Part shown: positions 35,124-43,976 of the stretch, in pieces
How the letters are laid out: each line of letters starts with the position of its first letter
How positions within the stretch are numbered: the stretch's first letter is position 1
DNA from: Streptomyces sp. NBC_00775
Lineage (GTDB): Bacteria > Actinomycetota > Actinomycetes > Streptomycetales > Streptomycetaceae
DNA length: 64,000 nt
Assembly: GCF_036347135.1 (NCBI RefSeq)
Contig: NZ_CP108938.1
Location: 7,998,001 to 8,062,000, forward strand
Reading direction: 5' to 3'
The notes under the pieces: model-generated
Databases searched by the model: none
Told to the model about the DNA's origin: nothing
What the model saw: the letters and a program-made list of their open reading frames with translations, nothing else
Made by a program: the position numbers and the translations under genes

Positions 35124-36416
35124 ATGCCCAGCGAGTTCTTCATTCCCGACCCGGACGGTCAAGTTCCCAGCACCGAGGGGTACTTCGGCGCGTTCGGCGG
35201 CAAGTTCATCCCGGAGGCGCTGGTCGCCGCCGTGGACGAGGTCGCCGTCGAGTACGACAAGGCGAAGGCCGATCCCGAGTTCGCCCGCGAGCTCGACGAC
35301 CTGCTCGTCCACTACACCGGGCGGCCGAGTTCACTCACCGAGGTGTCCCGGTTCGCCGAACACGCCGGTGGCGCCCGTATCTTCCTCAAGCGGGAAGACC
35401 TCAACCACACCGGTTCACACAAGATCAACAACGTGCTCGGCCAGGCCCTCCTCACCAAGAGGATGGGCAAGACCCGGGTCATCGCGGAGACCGGCGCCGG
35501 TCAGCACGGCGTCGCCACCGCCACCGCCTGCGCGCTCTTCGGCCTCGAATGCACCATCTACATGGGCGAGATCGACACCCAGCGCCAGGCCCTCAACGTG
35601 GCCCGGATGCGCATGCTCGGCGCCGAGGTCATCGCCGTGAAGTCGGGCAGCCGCACCCTCAAGGACGCCATCAACGAGGCCTTCCGGGACTGGGTCGCGA
35701 ACGTCGATCACACCCACTACCTCTTCGGGACCGTCGCCGGCCCCCACCCCTTCCCCGCGATGGTGCGTGACTTCCACCGGGTGATCGGGGTCGAGGCCCG
35801 GCGGCAGATCCTGGAGCGCGCCGGACGTCTTCCCGACGCCGCCATCGCCTGCGTCGGCGGCGGCTCCAACGCCATCGGCCTGTTCCACGCCTTCATCCCC
35901 GACGCGGACGTACGCCTCATCGGCTGCGAGCCCGCCGGGCACGGCGTCGAGACGGGTGAGCACGCGGCCACGCTGACGGCCGGCGAGCCCGGCATCCTGC
36001 ACGGGTCGCGGTCGTACGTCCTCCAGGACGAGGAGGGCCAGATCACCGAGCCCTACTCGATCTCGGCCGGACTCGACTACCCGGGCATCGGGCCCGAGCA
36101 CTCCTACCTCAAGGACAGCGGCCGCGCCGAGTACCGCGCGGTCACCGACGACGCGGCCATGCAGGCACTGCGCCTGCTGTCGCGCACCGAGGGCATCATC
36201 CCGGCGATCGAGAGCGCCCACGCGCTCGCCGGAGCCCTGGAGGTCGGCAAGGAGCTGGGCAAGGACGGGCTGATCATCGTCAACCTGTCGGGCCGCGGCG
36301 ACAAGGACATGGACACGGCCGCCCGCTACTTCGGCCTGTACGACAACGGCGTCGACGCCGTCGTCGCCGCGGACGCCGACAGCGAGAACGCCGAGATCGA
36401 GGGGGACGTGAAGTGA
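35124..36416 (+). CDS. trpB: tryptophan synthase beta chain
   Basis: 430 residues. PLP enzyme that joins indole and serine to give tryptophan, in an alpha2beta2 complex with TrpA. Motifs: [30 protein letters not shown] (PLP Lys after HTGSH), [30 protein letters not shown] and [11 protein letters not shown]. Classic TrpB1 type. The C-terminal ~20 residues ([19 protein letters not shown]) form an acidic tail. The stop overlaps the trpA GTG. Confidence 0.96.
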   Translation: MPSEFFIPDPDGQVPSTEGYFGAFGGKFIPEALVAAVDEVAVEYDKAKADPEFARELDDLLVHYTGRPSSLTEVSRFAEHAGGARIFLKREDLNHTGSHKINNVLGQALLTKRMGKTRVIAETGAGQHGVATATACALFGLECTIYMGEIDTQRQALNVARMRMLGAEVIAVKSGSRTLKDAINEAFRDWVANVDHTHYLFGTVAGPHPFPAMVRDFHRVIGVEARRQILERAGRLPDAAIACVGGGSNAIGLFHAFIPDADVRLIGCEPAGHGVETGEHAATLTAGEPGILHGSRSYVLQDEEGQITEPYSISAGLDYPGIGPEHSYLKDSGRAEYRAVTDDAAMQALRLLSRTEGIIPAIESAHALAGALEVGKELGKDGLIIVNLSGRGDKDMDTAARYFGLYDNGVDAVVAADADSENAEIEGDVK

Positions 36417-37228
36417 GCGGCAACATCCAGCTGTTGAGCGACACCCTCGCCGGCGCCAAGGCGGAGGGGCGGTCCGCTCTCATCGCGTACCTGCCCGCCG
36501 GGTTCCCGACCGTCGACGGCGGCATCGCGGCCATCAAGGCCGTCTTCGAGGGCGGCGCGGACATCGTCGAGGTGGGCCTGCCGCACAGCGACCCCGTCCT
36601 CGACGGCCCCGTCATCCAGACCGCCGACGACATCGCCCTGCGCGGCGGCGTCAAGATCGCGGATGTCATGCGGACGGTCCGCGAGGCGTTCGAGGCGACC
36701 GGCAAGCCCGTCCTCGTGATGACGTACTGGAACCCGATCGACCGCTACGGCGTCGAGCGCTTCACCGCCGAGCTCGCCGAGGCGGGCGGGGCGGGCTGCA
36801 TCCTGCCCGACCTGCCCGTGCAGGAGTCGGCGCTGTGGAGGGAGCACGCCGAGAAGCACGGCCTCGCGACCGTCTTCGTCGTCGCGCCCAGCAGCAAGGA
36901 CGCCCGGCTCGCCGAGATCACCGCGGCGGGCAGCGGGTTCGTGTACGCGGCCTCGCTGATGGGCGTCACGGGCACCAGGGAGTCGGTGGGGACCCAGGCT
37001 CAGGACCTGGTGCGGCGCACCAAGGCCACCACCGAGCTGCCCGTCTGCGTCGGCCTCGGCGTCTCCAGCGCCGCTCAGGCCGCCGAGGTGGCCGGCTTCG
37101 CCGACGGCGTGATCGTCGGCTCGGCGTTCGTGAAGCGGATGCTGGACGCACCGGACGAGGCGGCCGGCCTGGACGCCGTACGGGCGCTCGCGGGCGACCT
37201 GGCGAAGGGCGTGCGCGGAACGGCGTAA
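36413..37228 (+). CDS. trpA: tryptophan synthase alpha chain
   Basis: 271 residues, GTG overlapping the trpB stop. Splits indole-3-glycerol phosphate into indole and glyceraldehyde-3-phosphate. Barrel motifs: [35 protein letters not shown] (catalytic Glu and the following Asp region), [33 protein letters not shown], and [13 protein letters not shown]. Last gene of the tryptophan set; direct repeats and a terminator follow. Confidence 0.96.
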   Translation: MSGNIQLLSDTLAGAKAEGRSALIAYLPAGFPTVDGGIAAIKAVFEGGADIVEVGLPHSDPVLDGPVIQTADDIALRGGVKIADVMRTVREAFEATGKPVLVMTYWNPIDRYGVERFTAELAEAGGAGCILPDLPVQESALWREHAEKHGLATVFVVAPSSKDARLAEITAAGSGFVYAASLMGVTGTRESVGTQAQDLVRRTKATTELPVCVGLGVSSAAQAAEVAGFADGVIVGSAFVKRMLDAPDEAAGLDAVRALAGDLAKGVRGTA

Positions 37229-37253
37229 CGCGACCGTCCGGGCAGGCACGTGT

Positions 37254-37290
37254 CCGAGCAGGTACGTACACGTACCCGAGCAGGTACGTA
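37254..37290 (+). repeat. 22-bp-spaced direct repeats after trpA
   Basis: CCGAGCAGGTACGTA occurs exactly at 37254-37268 and 37276-37290, with a weaker copy (CCGGGCAGGCACGTG) at 37238. Two-turn spacing is compatible with protein binding on one DNA face, or with a simple local duplication. Confidence 0.7.
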
Positions 37291-37326
37291 ACGGACAATC
37301 CACTCACCCGAACGGGTGGACCTGGG

Positions 37327-37355
37327 ACCGGGGAGGCGCGCTGCGCCTCCCCGGT
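37327..37355 (+). terminator. trp operon terminator
   Basis: Perfect 13-bp stem ACCGGGGAGGCGC / GCGCCTCCCCGGT with a 3-base loop, 99 bases after trpA. It ends only 14 bases before the next gene's GTG, leaving almost no room for a leader. Confidence 0.8.
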
Positions 37356-37369
37356 TCGTTCTGCCGGAT

Positions 37370-38146
37370 GTGAGCGAGAAGAACCGTGACGGAAAGCGCA
37401 CCGCCCGCGAGCGGCTGGCGGTCGAGCGAGAGAAGCAGAGGTCCGCGGAGAAGCGCCGGCGGGCGCTGATCGTGGGGGCGTCGGTGATCTGCGTCCTGGG
37501 CCTGGCCGCGGTGGTCGGCGTGCTGGCCGCCAACTCCGGCAAGGACAAGAAGAGCGACACGTCGGGCCCGGTCGTGTCGCCCTCGGGCGCGACCGGCAAG
37601 GACGCTCTCGCGATTCCCGTCGGCAAGGACGGCGCCAAGTCGACTCTCACGGTGTGGGAGGACTTCCGCTGCCCGGCCTGCCAGGCCTTCGAGACGACGT
37701 ACCGCTCGACGATCCACGAACTGGTCGACGCCGGTCAGCTGAAGGTCGAGTACCACCTCGTCACCCTCATCGACGGGAACATGGGCGGCAGCGGCTCCCG
37801 CCACGCCGCCAACGCCGCGGCCTGCGCCCAGGACGCCGGGAAGTTCACCGCGTACCACGACGTGCTGTACGAGAACCAGCCCAAGGAGACCGACGACGCC
37901 TTCGCGGACAACAGCAAGCTCATCGAGCTGGCGGGCAAGGTCGACGGCCTGGACACCCCGGCCTTCCGGACGTGCGTCAACGACGGTACGCACGACAGCT
38001 GGGTCGTGAAGTCGAACGCCGCCTTCCAGAGCGGCGGCTTCACCGGCACGCCGACCGTGCTGCTGGGCGGCAAGAACATCTACGCGGACCAGACGATGAC
38101 CCCCGCCAAGCTGAAGCAGATGGTGGAGGCGGAGAACAAGGGCTGA
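37370..38146 (+). CDS. DsbA-like membrane-anchored thioredoxin-fold protein
   Basis: 258 residues from GTG 37370 (SEKNRDGKRTARERL). Same plan as the protein at 5462-6271: a basic cytoplasmic N-terminus, one TM helix (ALIVGASVICVLGLAAVVGVLAA), a Gly/Ser linker, then a thioredoxin_4/DsbA domain with active site CPAC (DFRCPACQAFE) and cis-Pro loop GGFTGTPTVLLGG. Likely an extracytoplasmic oxidoreductase for exported proteins. It precedes lgt, another envelope-protein gene, though a strong hairpin separates them. Confidence 0.9.
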   Translation: MSEKNRDGKRTARERLAVEREKQRSAEKRRRALIVGASVICVLGLAAVVGVLAANSGKDKKSDTSGPVVSPSGATGKDALAIPVGKDGAKSTLTVWEDFRCPACQAFETTYRSTIHELVDAGQLKVEYHLVTLIDGNMGGSGSRHAANAAACAQDAGKFTAYHDVLYENQPKETDDAFADNSKLIELAGKVDGLDTPAFRTCVNDGTHDSWVVKSNAAFQSGGFTGTPTVLLGGKNIYADQTMTPAKLKQMVEAENKG

Positions 38147-38163
38147 GCGTCTCGCCGGGCCCC

Positions 38164-38196
38164 GCTGCCCCCGGCCTGTGCCAGGCCGGGGGCAGC
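38164..38196 (+). terminator. terminator after dsbA-like gene
   Basis: Perfect 15-bp stem GCTGCCCCCGGCCTG / CAGGCCGGGGGCAGC with a 3-base loop, 17 bases after the stop. Confidence 0.9.
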
Positions 38197-38265
38197 GCAC
38201 GTTATGGACCCGTTGCAGGGCTGCTTGCCGTCGGTGGTGTCCGGCACGGTAGCGTCGACCTTGCC

Positions 38266-39246
38266 ATGGAACTTGCCTTCATTCCCAGCCCGTCGCGCGG
38301 TGTGCTGCACCTCGGCCCCATTCCGCTGCGCGGCTACGCGTTCTGCATCATCATCGGCGTCTTCGTAGCCGTCTGGCTCGGCAACAGGCGCTGGGTCGCC
38401 CGGGGCGGGCGGGCCGGCACGGTGGCCGACATCTCGGTCTGGGCCGTGCCCTTCGGCCTCGTCGGCGGCCGGCTCTACCACGTGATCACGGACTACGAGC
38501 TGTACTTCAGCGACGGCCGTGACTGGGTGGACGCCTTCAAGGTCTGGCAGGGCGGCCTCGGTATCTGGGGCGCGATCGCGTTCGGCGCGGTGGGCGCGTG
38601 GATCGGCTGCCGCCGCCGCGGCATCCCGCTTCCCGCCTACGCCGATGCCATCGCCCCCGGAATCGCCTTCGCGCAGGCGATCGGGCGCTGGGGCAACTGG
38701 TTCAACCAGGAGCTGTACGGCAAGGCGACGGACCTGCCCTGGGCGCTGCACATCACGTCCTCCACGGACGGGCGGGTGCCGGGCTACTACCACCCGACGT
38801 TCCTGTACGAGTCGCTGTGGTGCATCGGCGTCGGCTTCCTCGTCATCTGGGCCGACCGTCGCTTCAAGCTGGGCCACGGTCGTGCGTTCGCCCTGTATGT
38901 CGCCGCGTACTGCGTGGGCCGGGGCTGGATCGAGTACATGCGCGTCGACGATGCCCACCACATCCTGGGCCTGCGTCTCAACGACTGGACCGCGATGGTG
39001 GTCTTCCTTCTCGCGGTGCTCTACATCGTCATTTCCTCGCGTCGGCGGCCTGGGCGGGAAGAGGTCGTGGAGCCGGGTGAGGGTGTCTCCGGCGGTGGTG
39101 ACGGTGACAGTGCGGGTGCCTCCGGCGAGGGTGACGACTCGGGTGATGACGAGGTCGTCGACCTGGAGAAGTCGGCAGAGCCTGCGGAGTCGGCTGACGT
39201 CGAGTCCGCGGAGTCCGACGAGGCCGAGTCCGCCAAGAAGAGCTGA
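38266..39246 (+). CDS. lgt: prolipoprotein diacylglyceryl transferase
   Basis: 326 residues from ATG 38266. Attaches diacylglycerol to the lipobox Cys of prelipoproteins at the membrane, the first step of lipoprotein maturation. About seven TM helices. Signature: AIGRWGNWFNQELYG, preceded by FGLVGGRLYHVITD and GGLGIWGAIAFGAVGAWIG, and followed by HPTFLYESLW and GRGWIEYMRVDDAH. The last ~70 residues are an acidic, Ser/Glu-rich tail (GEDDSGDDEVVDLEKSAEPA style), an extension common in actinobacterial Lgt and likely disordered. Confidence 0.95.
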   Translation: MELAFIPSPSRGVLHLGPIPLRGYAFCIIIGVFVAVWLGNRRWVARGGRAGTVADISVWAVPFGLVGGRLYHVITDYELYFSDGRDWVDAFKVWQGGLGIWGAIAFGAVGAWIGCRRRGIPLPAYADAIAPGIAFAQAIGRWGNWFNQELYGKATDLPWALHITSSTDGRVPGYYHPTFLYESLWCIGVGFLVIWADRRFKLGHGRAFALYVAAYCVGRGWIEYMRVDDAHHILGLRLNDWTAMVVFLLAVLYIVISSRRRPGREEVVEPGEGVSGGGDGDSAGASGEGDDSGDDEVVDLEKSAEPAESADVESAESDEAESAKKS

Positions 39247-39265
39247 GTTCTTCCGGTACGTCGAA

Positions 39266-39297
39266 GGGGGCGCCGCGTCCTGGAACGCGGCGCCCCC
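39266..39297 (+). terminator. lgt terminator
   Basis: Perfect 13-bp stem GGGGGCGCCGCGT / ACGCGGCGCCCCC with a 6-base loop, 20 bases after lgt. Confidence 0.85.
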
Positions 39298-39301
39298 TTC
39301 T

Positions 39302-39571
39302 TTTCGCCCCCGCCGCCCCTACCCGTCCCATCCCCAGGGGCTCCGCCCCTTCGACCCCGATCGGTTGTGTGTCGGGTGTGGGTGGGTGGGGGCTGGTGCA
39401 AAAGATTGCGCAGTTCCCCGCGCCCCTTTTAGGGGCGCGGGGAACTGCGCGAGCAACCCCCACCGGCCCGCAGCCGAACTCTTTTAAGGGGCGCGGGGAA
39501 CTGCGCAATCTTTTGGGGGTCTGGGGGCGCAGCCCCCAGAGATGGGACGGGTAGGGGCGGCGGGGGCGAAA
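39302..39571. repeat. large palindromic Streptomyces intergenic repeat
   Basis: Two inverted copies of the genus repeat fill the convergent gap between lgt and the CitE-like gene. A perfect 31-base terminal inverted repeat lies at 39302-39332 / 39541-39571, a 27-base inverted match at 39400-39426 / 39488-39514, and a central 20-bp hairpin at 39408-39427 / 39431-39450 (GCGCAGTTCCCCGCGCCCCT, loop TTT). Related copies lie at 14165, 16986 and 35011. No gene is contained in it. Confidence 0.9.
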
Positions 39572-39584
39572 GAGCCTGGGAGGG

Positions 39585-40421
39585 TCAGCCCAGGCGGCGG
39601 GCCAGGGCGAGGGTGCGGTGGGCGCCTACTACCACCGCTGCGTCGATGAAGCGGCCGTCGGGGAGGGCCTGGGCGCCGAGGTCGGTGGCGGCGGCCTTGA
39701 CGATGGCTTCGGCGGAGTCGATCTCGGCCGGGGTGGGCAGGTAGGCCCGCTCGATGATGGGGAGCTGACGGGGGTGGATGGCCGCGCGGCCGAGGAAGCC
39801 CAGGGTGCGGCCGTGGGCGCAGGACGCGGCGAGGCCCTCCACGTCGCGGATGTCGGGGTAGACCGACTGGACCGGCGGCGGCAGGCCCGCCGCGCGGGCG
39901 GCCACGATCACCCGGGCACGGGACCAGTCCAGGCCCGCGTCCTCCCGTACGCCCAGGTCGGCCCGTAGATCCGCCTCACCGAGCGAGACACCGCGCAACG
40001 CCCGGTGCGCGGACGCGATGGCGAAGGCCTGCTCGACGCCGAGGGCCGTCTCCAGGAGGGCGTACAGCGGGATCGCGCCCCCCTCCGCGGGAGTGGCGCC
40101 CTCCGCTACCCGTACGACGTCGTCGGGCGAGGTCACCTTGGGCAGCCGGAGACCGGACAGGCCGGGGAGCGGGGAGAGGGCCTTGAGGTCGGCGTCGGCC
40201 AGCGGGCCGTCGAGGGCGTTCACCCGGACAATGACGGGGACGGGTGTCGGTTCGGTGAGGAGGTCCGCCGTGGCGGCGCGGGCGTACTCCTTGCGGTCCG
40301 GGGCGACCGCGTCCTCCAGGTCGACAAGGACGACGTCCGCGCCGGAGACGAGGGCCTTGGCCACGACGTCGGGGCGGTCCCCGGGGGCGTACAGCCAGGT
40401 GAGAGGGAACTCCGCGGTCAC
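39585..40421 (-). CDS. HpcH/HpaI aldolase / citrate lyase beta (CitE-like)
   Basis: 278 residues from GTG 40421, overlapping the CoA-transferase stop. CitE-like TIM barrels cleave or form C-C bonds of malyl-, citramalyl- or beta-methylmalyl-CoA. Motifs: LTWLYAPGDRPD, DVVLVDLEDAVAPDRKEYAR (metal/CoA region), VIVRVNALDG (conserved Arg), LRLPKVTSPDDV, LLETALGVEQAFAIA (metal Glu) and SLGEADLRADLG (metal Asp). The stand-alone form, without CitD or CitF, means it is not part of a classical citrate lyase. Last gene of the ADP-ribosylglycohydrolase operon; with the adjacent CoA transferase it could activate and split a hydroxy-dicarboxylic acid. Confidence 0.9.
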   Translation of the reverse strand: MTAEFPLTWLYAPGDRPDVVAKALVSGADVVLVDLEDAVAPDRKEYARAATADLLTEPTPVPVIVRVNALDGPLADADLKALSPLPGLSGLRLPKVTSPDDVVRVAEGATPAEGGAIPLYALLETALGVEQAFAIASAHRALRGVSLGEADLRADLGVREDAGLDWSRARVIVAARAAGLPPPVQSVYPDIRDVEGLAASCAHGRTLGFLGRAAIHPRQLPIIERAYLPTPAEIDSAEAIVKAAATDLGAQALPDGRFIDAAVVVGAHRTLALARRLG

Positions 40422-41620
40422 AGGGCGCCCTCCGCTCGCAGGGCGTCGATCTCGGGCCCCGTCAGACCGAGTTCGGCGAGCACCGTCTCCGTGTCCGCGC
40501 CGTGCGGACGGCCCGCCCAGCGGATCGCACCGGGCGTGGCGGAGAGCCGGAAAAGGACGTTCTGCATGCGCAGCGGGCCCAGTTCGGGATCGTCGATGGT
40601 GGTGATCGTGTCCAGGGCCTCGTACTGCGGGTCGTTCATGACGTCCCGGACGTCCTGGATGGGGGCCACCGCCGCCTCCGCCTTCTCGAACGCCTCCAGG
40701 ACCTCGGCGCGGGTGCGGCGGGCGATCCAGGCCCCGACCGCCTCGTCCAGGATGTCCGCGTGGCGCGCCCGGTCCGCGCCCGTCGCGAACCACGGCTCCT
40801 CGATCACGTCCGGGCGGCCGACCAGCCGCATCACCCGCTCGGCGATCGACTGCGCCGACGTGGAGACCGCGACCCAGGAACCGTCCGCCGTGCGGTAGGT
40901 GTTGCGGGGCGCGTTGTTCGCGGAGCGGTTGCCGGTACGCGGCTGGACGTGGCCCAACTGGTCGTACCAGATGGGCTGCGGGCCGAGGACGGTCAGGATC
41001 GGTTCGATGATCGCCATGTCGACGACCTGGCCCTCGCCGGAGCGGTCGCGGGCCGTCAGCGCGGTCATCACGGCGTACGCCGTCGCCAGGCCCGCGATCG
41101 AGTCGGCCAGGCCGAACGGGGGCAGGGTCGGCGGGGAGTCGGGCTCGCCGGTGATTGCCGCGAAGCCGCTCATCGCCTCCGCGAGGGTGCCGAAGCCGGG
41201 GCGGTGCGCGTACGGGCCGAACTGGCCGAAGCCGGTGACCCGGGCGAGGACGAGCCGCGGGTTCGCCGCGGACAGTTCCTCCCATCCGAGATCCCACTTC
41301 TCCAGCGTGCCGGGGCGGAAGTTCTCGATGATCACGTCGGCGGTGGCGGCGAGGCGGAGCAGGGTCTCACGGCCGCCGGGCGTGGAAAGGTCGAGGGTGA
41401 TCGTGCGCTTGTTGCGGCCGAGGAGTTTCCACCACAGGCCGATGCCGTCCTTCGACGGGCCGTGCCCCCGGGACGGGTCCGGCTTGGCCGGATGCTCGAC
41501 CTTGATGACCTCCGCGCCGAAGTCGCCGAGCATGGTGGCGGCGAGCGGTCCGGCGAAGAGGGTGGCGAGGTCGAGGACGCGCAGCCCGGCGAGGGGGCCG
41601 CCCTGCGAGTGCGCTGTCAT
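40418..41620 (-). CDS. CaiB/BaiF family (class III) CoA transferase
   Basis: 400 residues from ATG 41620. Transfers CoA between carboxylic acids by the family-III mechanism. The N-terminus reads LAGLRVLDLATLFAGPLAATMLGDFGAEVIKVEHP, then RNKRTITLDL, DVIIENFRPGTLEKWDLG, and GQVVDMAIIEP, whose Asp corresponds to the catalytic Asp of formyl-CoA transferase. Length is standard. ATGA overlap with the ribokinase stop, and GTGA overlap with the CitE-like gene. Substrate unknown; succinyl-CoA:malate/citramalate-type chemistry would fit its lyase partner. Confidence 0.92.
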   Translation of the reverse strand: MTAHSQGGPLAGLRVLDLATLFAGPLAATMLGDFGAEVIKVEHPAKPDPSRGHGPSKDGIGLWWKLLGRNKRTITLDLSTPGGRETLLRLAATADVIIENFRPGTLEKWDLGWEELSAANPRLVLARVTGFGQFGPYAHRPGFGTLAEAMSGFAAITGEPDSPPTLPPFGLADSIAGLATAYAVMTALTARDRSGEGQVVDMAIIEPILTVLGPQPIWYDQLGHVQPRTGNRSANNAPRNTYRTADGSWVAVSTSAQSIAERVMRLVGRPDVIEEPWFATGADRARHADILDEAVGAWIARRTRAEVLEAFEKAEAAVAPIQDVRDVMNDPQYEALDTITTIDDPELGPLRMQNVLFRLSATPGAIRWAGRPHGADTETVLAELGLTGPEIDALRAEGAL

Positions 41621-42510
41621 GAGCCGGCCTGGGTGTCGATCTCGGAGCGGTACGGCATCGAGGACGACGCCCCGGGCCGCTGCACCGACAGCGAGGCCGC
41701 CGCCGACGCCCATGCGAGCGCCTCCGGCATCGCCCGGCCCTCGCCGAGCGCCACCGCGAGGGTGCCGACGAAGGTGTCGCCCGCGCCGGTCGAGTCCACG
41801 GCGGTCACCTGGGGCGCGGGCACGGTGAGGAGGGCTGCGCCGCGGGCCGCGTACAGGCTGCCGGCCGCGCCCAGCGTGACGACGACCTCCGGGACCTGGT
41901 CGAGCAGGGCGGCGGCGGCCTCGCGGGGGTCGGTGACACCGGTGAGCGCGGCGGCCTCGTGCTCGTTGGGCACCAACAGGTCGATGGAGGCGAGGAGTTG
42001 GGGTGGCAGGGGTTGCGCGGGGGAGGGGGTGAGGATCGTACGGACGCCGTGCCGGCGCGCGGCTTCCGCGCCCGCGACGACCGCGTCCAGTGGGATCTCC
42101 AGCTGGAGCAGAAGCGCGTCGGCGGTCGCGATGAGGCCCTCGTCGCCGGGGGCGAGGGCGGTGACGGTGCCGTTCGCGCCGGGGATGACGACGATCGCGT
42201 TGCCGCCCTCGTCGTCCACGACGATGTGCGCGGTGCCGGACGGGCCCTCGGTGGTGCGCAGATGGTCGGTGTCCACGCCCGAGTGCTCCAGCGTGGACCG
42301 GAGCAAGCTGCCGAAGGCGTCCGCGCCCACCGCGCCGATCAGCGAGACGTCGGCGCCCGCGTGGGCCGCGGCCACCGCCTGGTTGGCACCCTTGCCGCCG
42401 GGGATCGTACGGAACTCCCGTCCCGTCACGGTCTCTCCGCGCTGCGGGGCCTTGGCGACGTACGCGACGAGGTCCATGTTCGTGCTGCCGAGTACGGCGA
42501 TATGGGTCAT
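41617..42510 (-). CDS. rbsK: ribokinase
   Basis: 297 residues. PfkB-family kinase that phosphorylates D-ribose to ribose-5-phosphate. Signature 1: FRTIPGGKGANQAVAAAHAGADV; the N-terminal STNMDLVAYV is the usual ribokinase start. Signature 2: VDSTGAGDTFVGTLAVALGEG with the catalytic Asp in GAGD, and LVPNEHEAAALTG. There is no ribose ABC transporter or LacI regulator beside it; instead it overlaps an ADP-ribosylglycohydrolase gene, which could provide ribose internally. Confidence 0.93.
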   Translation of the reverse strand: MTHIAVLGSTNMDLVAYVAKAPQRGETVTGREFRTIPGGKGANQAVAAAHAGADVSLIGAVGADAFGSLLRSTLEHSGVDTDHLRTTEGPSGTAHIVVDDEGGNAIVVIPGANGTVTALAPGDEGLIATADALLLQLEIPLDAVVAGAEAARRHGVRTILTPSPAQPLPPQLLASIDLLVPNEHEAAALTGVTDPREAAAALLDQVPEVVVTLGAAGSLYAARGAALLTVPAPQVTAVDSTGAGDTFVGTLAVALGEGRAMPEALAWASAAASLSVQRPGASSSMPYRSEIDTQAGS

Positions 42511-43976
42511 GGGCGACGGGTCTCCCGGTGCGTGAGATGGGCGAGGGTGTCGAAGCCGATGCCGTTGAAGTCGGCGATCGAGGTGGCGAGGCGGTTCTTC
42601 AGGGGGGTGGTCCAGCGGTCGGGGAGGGCGAGCGGGTCTCCTGCCAGCAGACCCGCGATGCTTCCCGCCGTCGCGCCGTTGGAGTCGGTGTCCCAGCCGC
42701 CCGACACCGCACGGCAGACGGAGCCGGAGAAGTCGCCGTCCGCGTGGGTGAGGGCGGCGGCGATCAGGGCGGTGTTGGGGATGGCGTGGACCCAGTGGTA
42801 GGCGCGGTGGGTGGTGTGCAGCTCGTCTACGACCGTGTCGAAGTCCGGTGTCGTACGGGCTAGTTGGACGGCGTGGCGGATTGCCCGGGCGAGGCGGGAG
42901 GCGGGCGGGACGACGGTGAGTCCGGTGTGCAGGCAGGCGTGGACGTCGTGCGTTCCGGTGGCCGCGGCGGCGATGGTGGCCGCCGTGAACATCGCCGCGT
43001 AGACGCCGTTCGCCGTGTGGGTGAGGGTGGCGTCGCGGTGGGCCTGTTCCGCGGCGGCGGCCGGGTCGCCGGGGTTCGTCCAGCCGTGTACGTCCGCGCG
43101 GATCAGGGCGCCGATCCACTCGCGGAACGGGTTGCGGTGGCGGGCCGTGCGTGGGGGGTCGATGCCGGTGAGGAGGTTGCGGTAGGCGATGCGTTCGGCG
43201 GTGAAGGTGCGGCCTGCGGGGAGTTCGTCCAGCCAGAGTCTCGCCACGTCCGCGGTGGTGAAGTTCCTGCCGTGGCGCTGGAGCAACAGGACGTTCAGGA
43301 GCGGGTAGTTGAGGTCGTCGTCCTCTGGCATGCCGTCGATGTTCTCGGCGAGGGAGGTGGGGGCGGAGCGTTTGTTCCAGGGGTAGGTGTTCAGGAGGTC
43401 GTCCGGGACGCCACGTGCCGTGAACCAGGTGTGGAGGGGCCAGTTGCCGGTGGCCCGGGCGAGGGCGCGGATGCCTTGGAGGGGGAGCTTCTCCACTGGT
43501 TTGCCCAGGAGGCAGCCGACTGCTCTGCCGAGCCAGGCTGCTTCCAGACGGGCCTGGGTGGGGGCTGGGCTCGGGGTGGGGGCGCTTACCGGCGCCGACA
43601 GGGCGCCGCCTCTCTTTGGGACGGGCGCCGCCCCGGCGGCAGGACTGCCCGCAGGGTGGGCGGGGCGGCTGCCCCCAGGCTGGTCGGGTTGGGTGGGCCA
43701 GTCGGGGCAGTGGGTTCTGATCTTTGTCAGGCCTGCCGGCTCATGCTCTGCCAACTTGCTCGGCAGGTCTGCCAGTTCGTCCAGGAGGTCCTTGGCCAGT
43801 ATCCGGAGGTAGGGGGATGCCGGGGTGGGGGAGGCGCCCGCGCGGAGGGGGGCCTCCGGGCCGCCGGCCGCTCGCCAGCGGGAGGCGATGGCCGAGGGGG
43901 AGCGGCCGTCCTGGGAGGCCTGGTGGAGTTCGTGGCCGAGGAGGTCCTCCGGTTGGACCCAGGTCAGTCGGAGCAT
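42507..43976 (-). CDS. ADP-ribosylglycohydrolase family protein (ARH-1)
   Basis: 489 residues from ATG 43976, overlapping the preceding gene by 13 bases. DraG/ARH fold: hydrolyses ribosyl linkages using two Mg ions. An N-terminal extension of ~150 residues (LRLTWVQPEDLLGHELHQ.. then Pro/Ala-rich) precedes the domain, which begins ARLEAAWLGRAVGCLLGKPVEKL. The usual first Asp (GDALG) is replaced by Cys here. The second metal site is MPEDDDLNYPLLNVLLLQRHG, and the C-terminal site is intact as SGGWDTDSNGATAGSIAG. The GWDTDSN variant is seen in catabolic ARH relatives acting on small ribosides, so ADP-ribose on protein may not be its substrate. Confidence 0.9.
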   Translation of the reverse strand: MLRLTWVQPEDLLGHELHQASQDGRSPSAIASRWRAAGGPEAPLRAGASPTPASPYLRILAKDLLDELADLPSKLAEHEPAGLTKIRTHCPDWPTQPDQPGGSRPAHPAGSPAAGAAPVPKRGGALSAPVSAPTPSPAPTQARLEAAWLGRAVGCLLGKPVEKLPLQGIRALARATGNWPLHTWFTARGVPDDLLNTYPWNKRSAPTSLAENIDGMPEDDDLNYPLLNVLLLQRHGRNFTTADVARLWLDELPAGRTFTAERIAYRNLLTGIDPPRTARHRNPFREWIGALIRADVHGWTNPGDPAAAAEQAHRDATLTHTANGVYAAMFTAATIAAAATGTHDVHACLHTGLTVVPPASRLARAIRHAVQLARTTPDFDTVVDELHTTHRAYHWVHAIPNTALIAAALTHADGDFSGSVCRAVSGGWDTDSNGATAGSIAGLLAGDPLALPDRWTTPLKNRLATSIADFNGIGFDTLAHLTHRETRRP

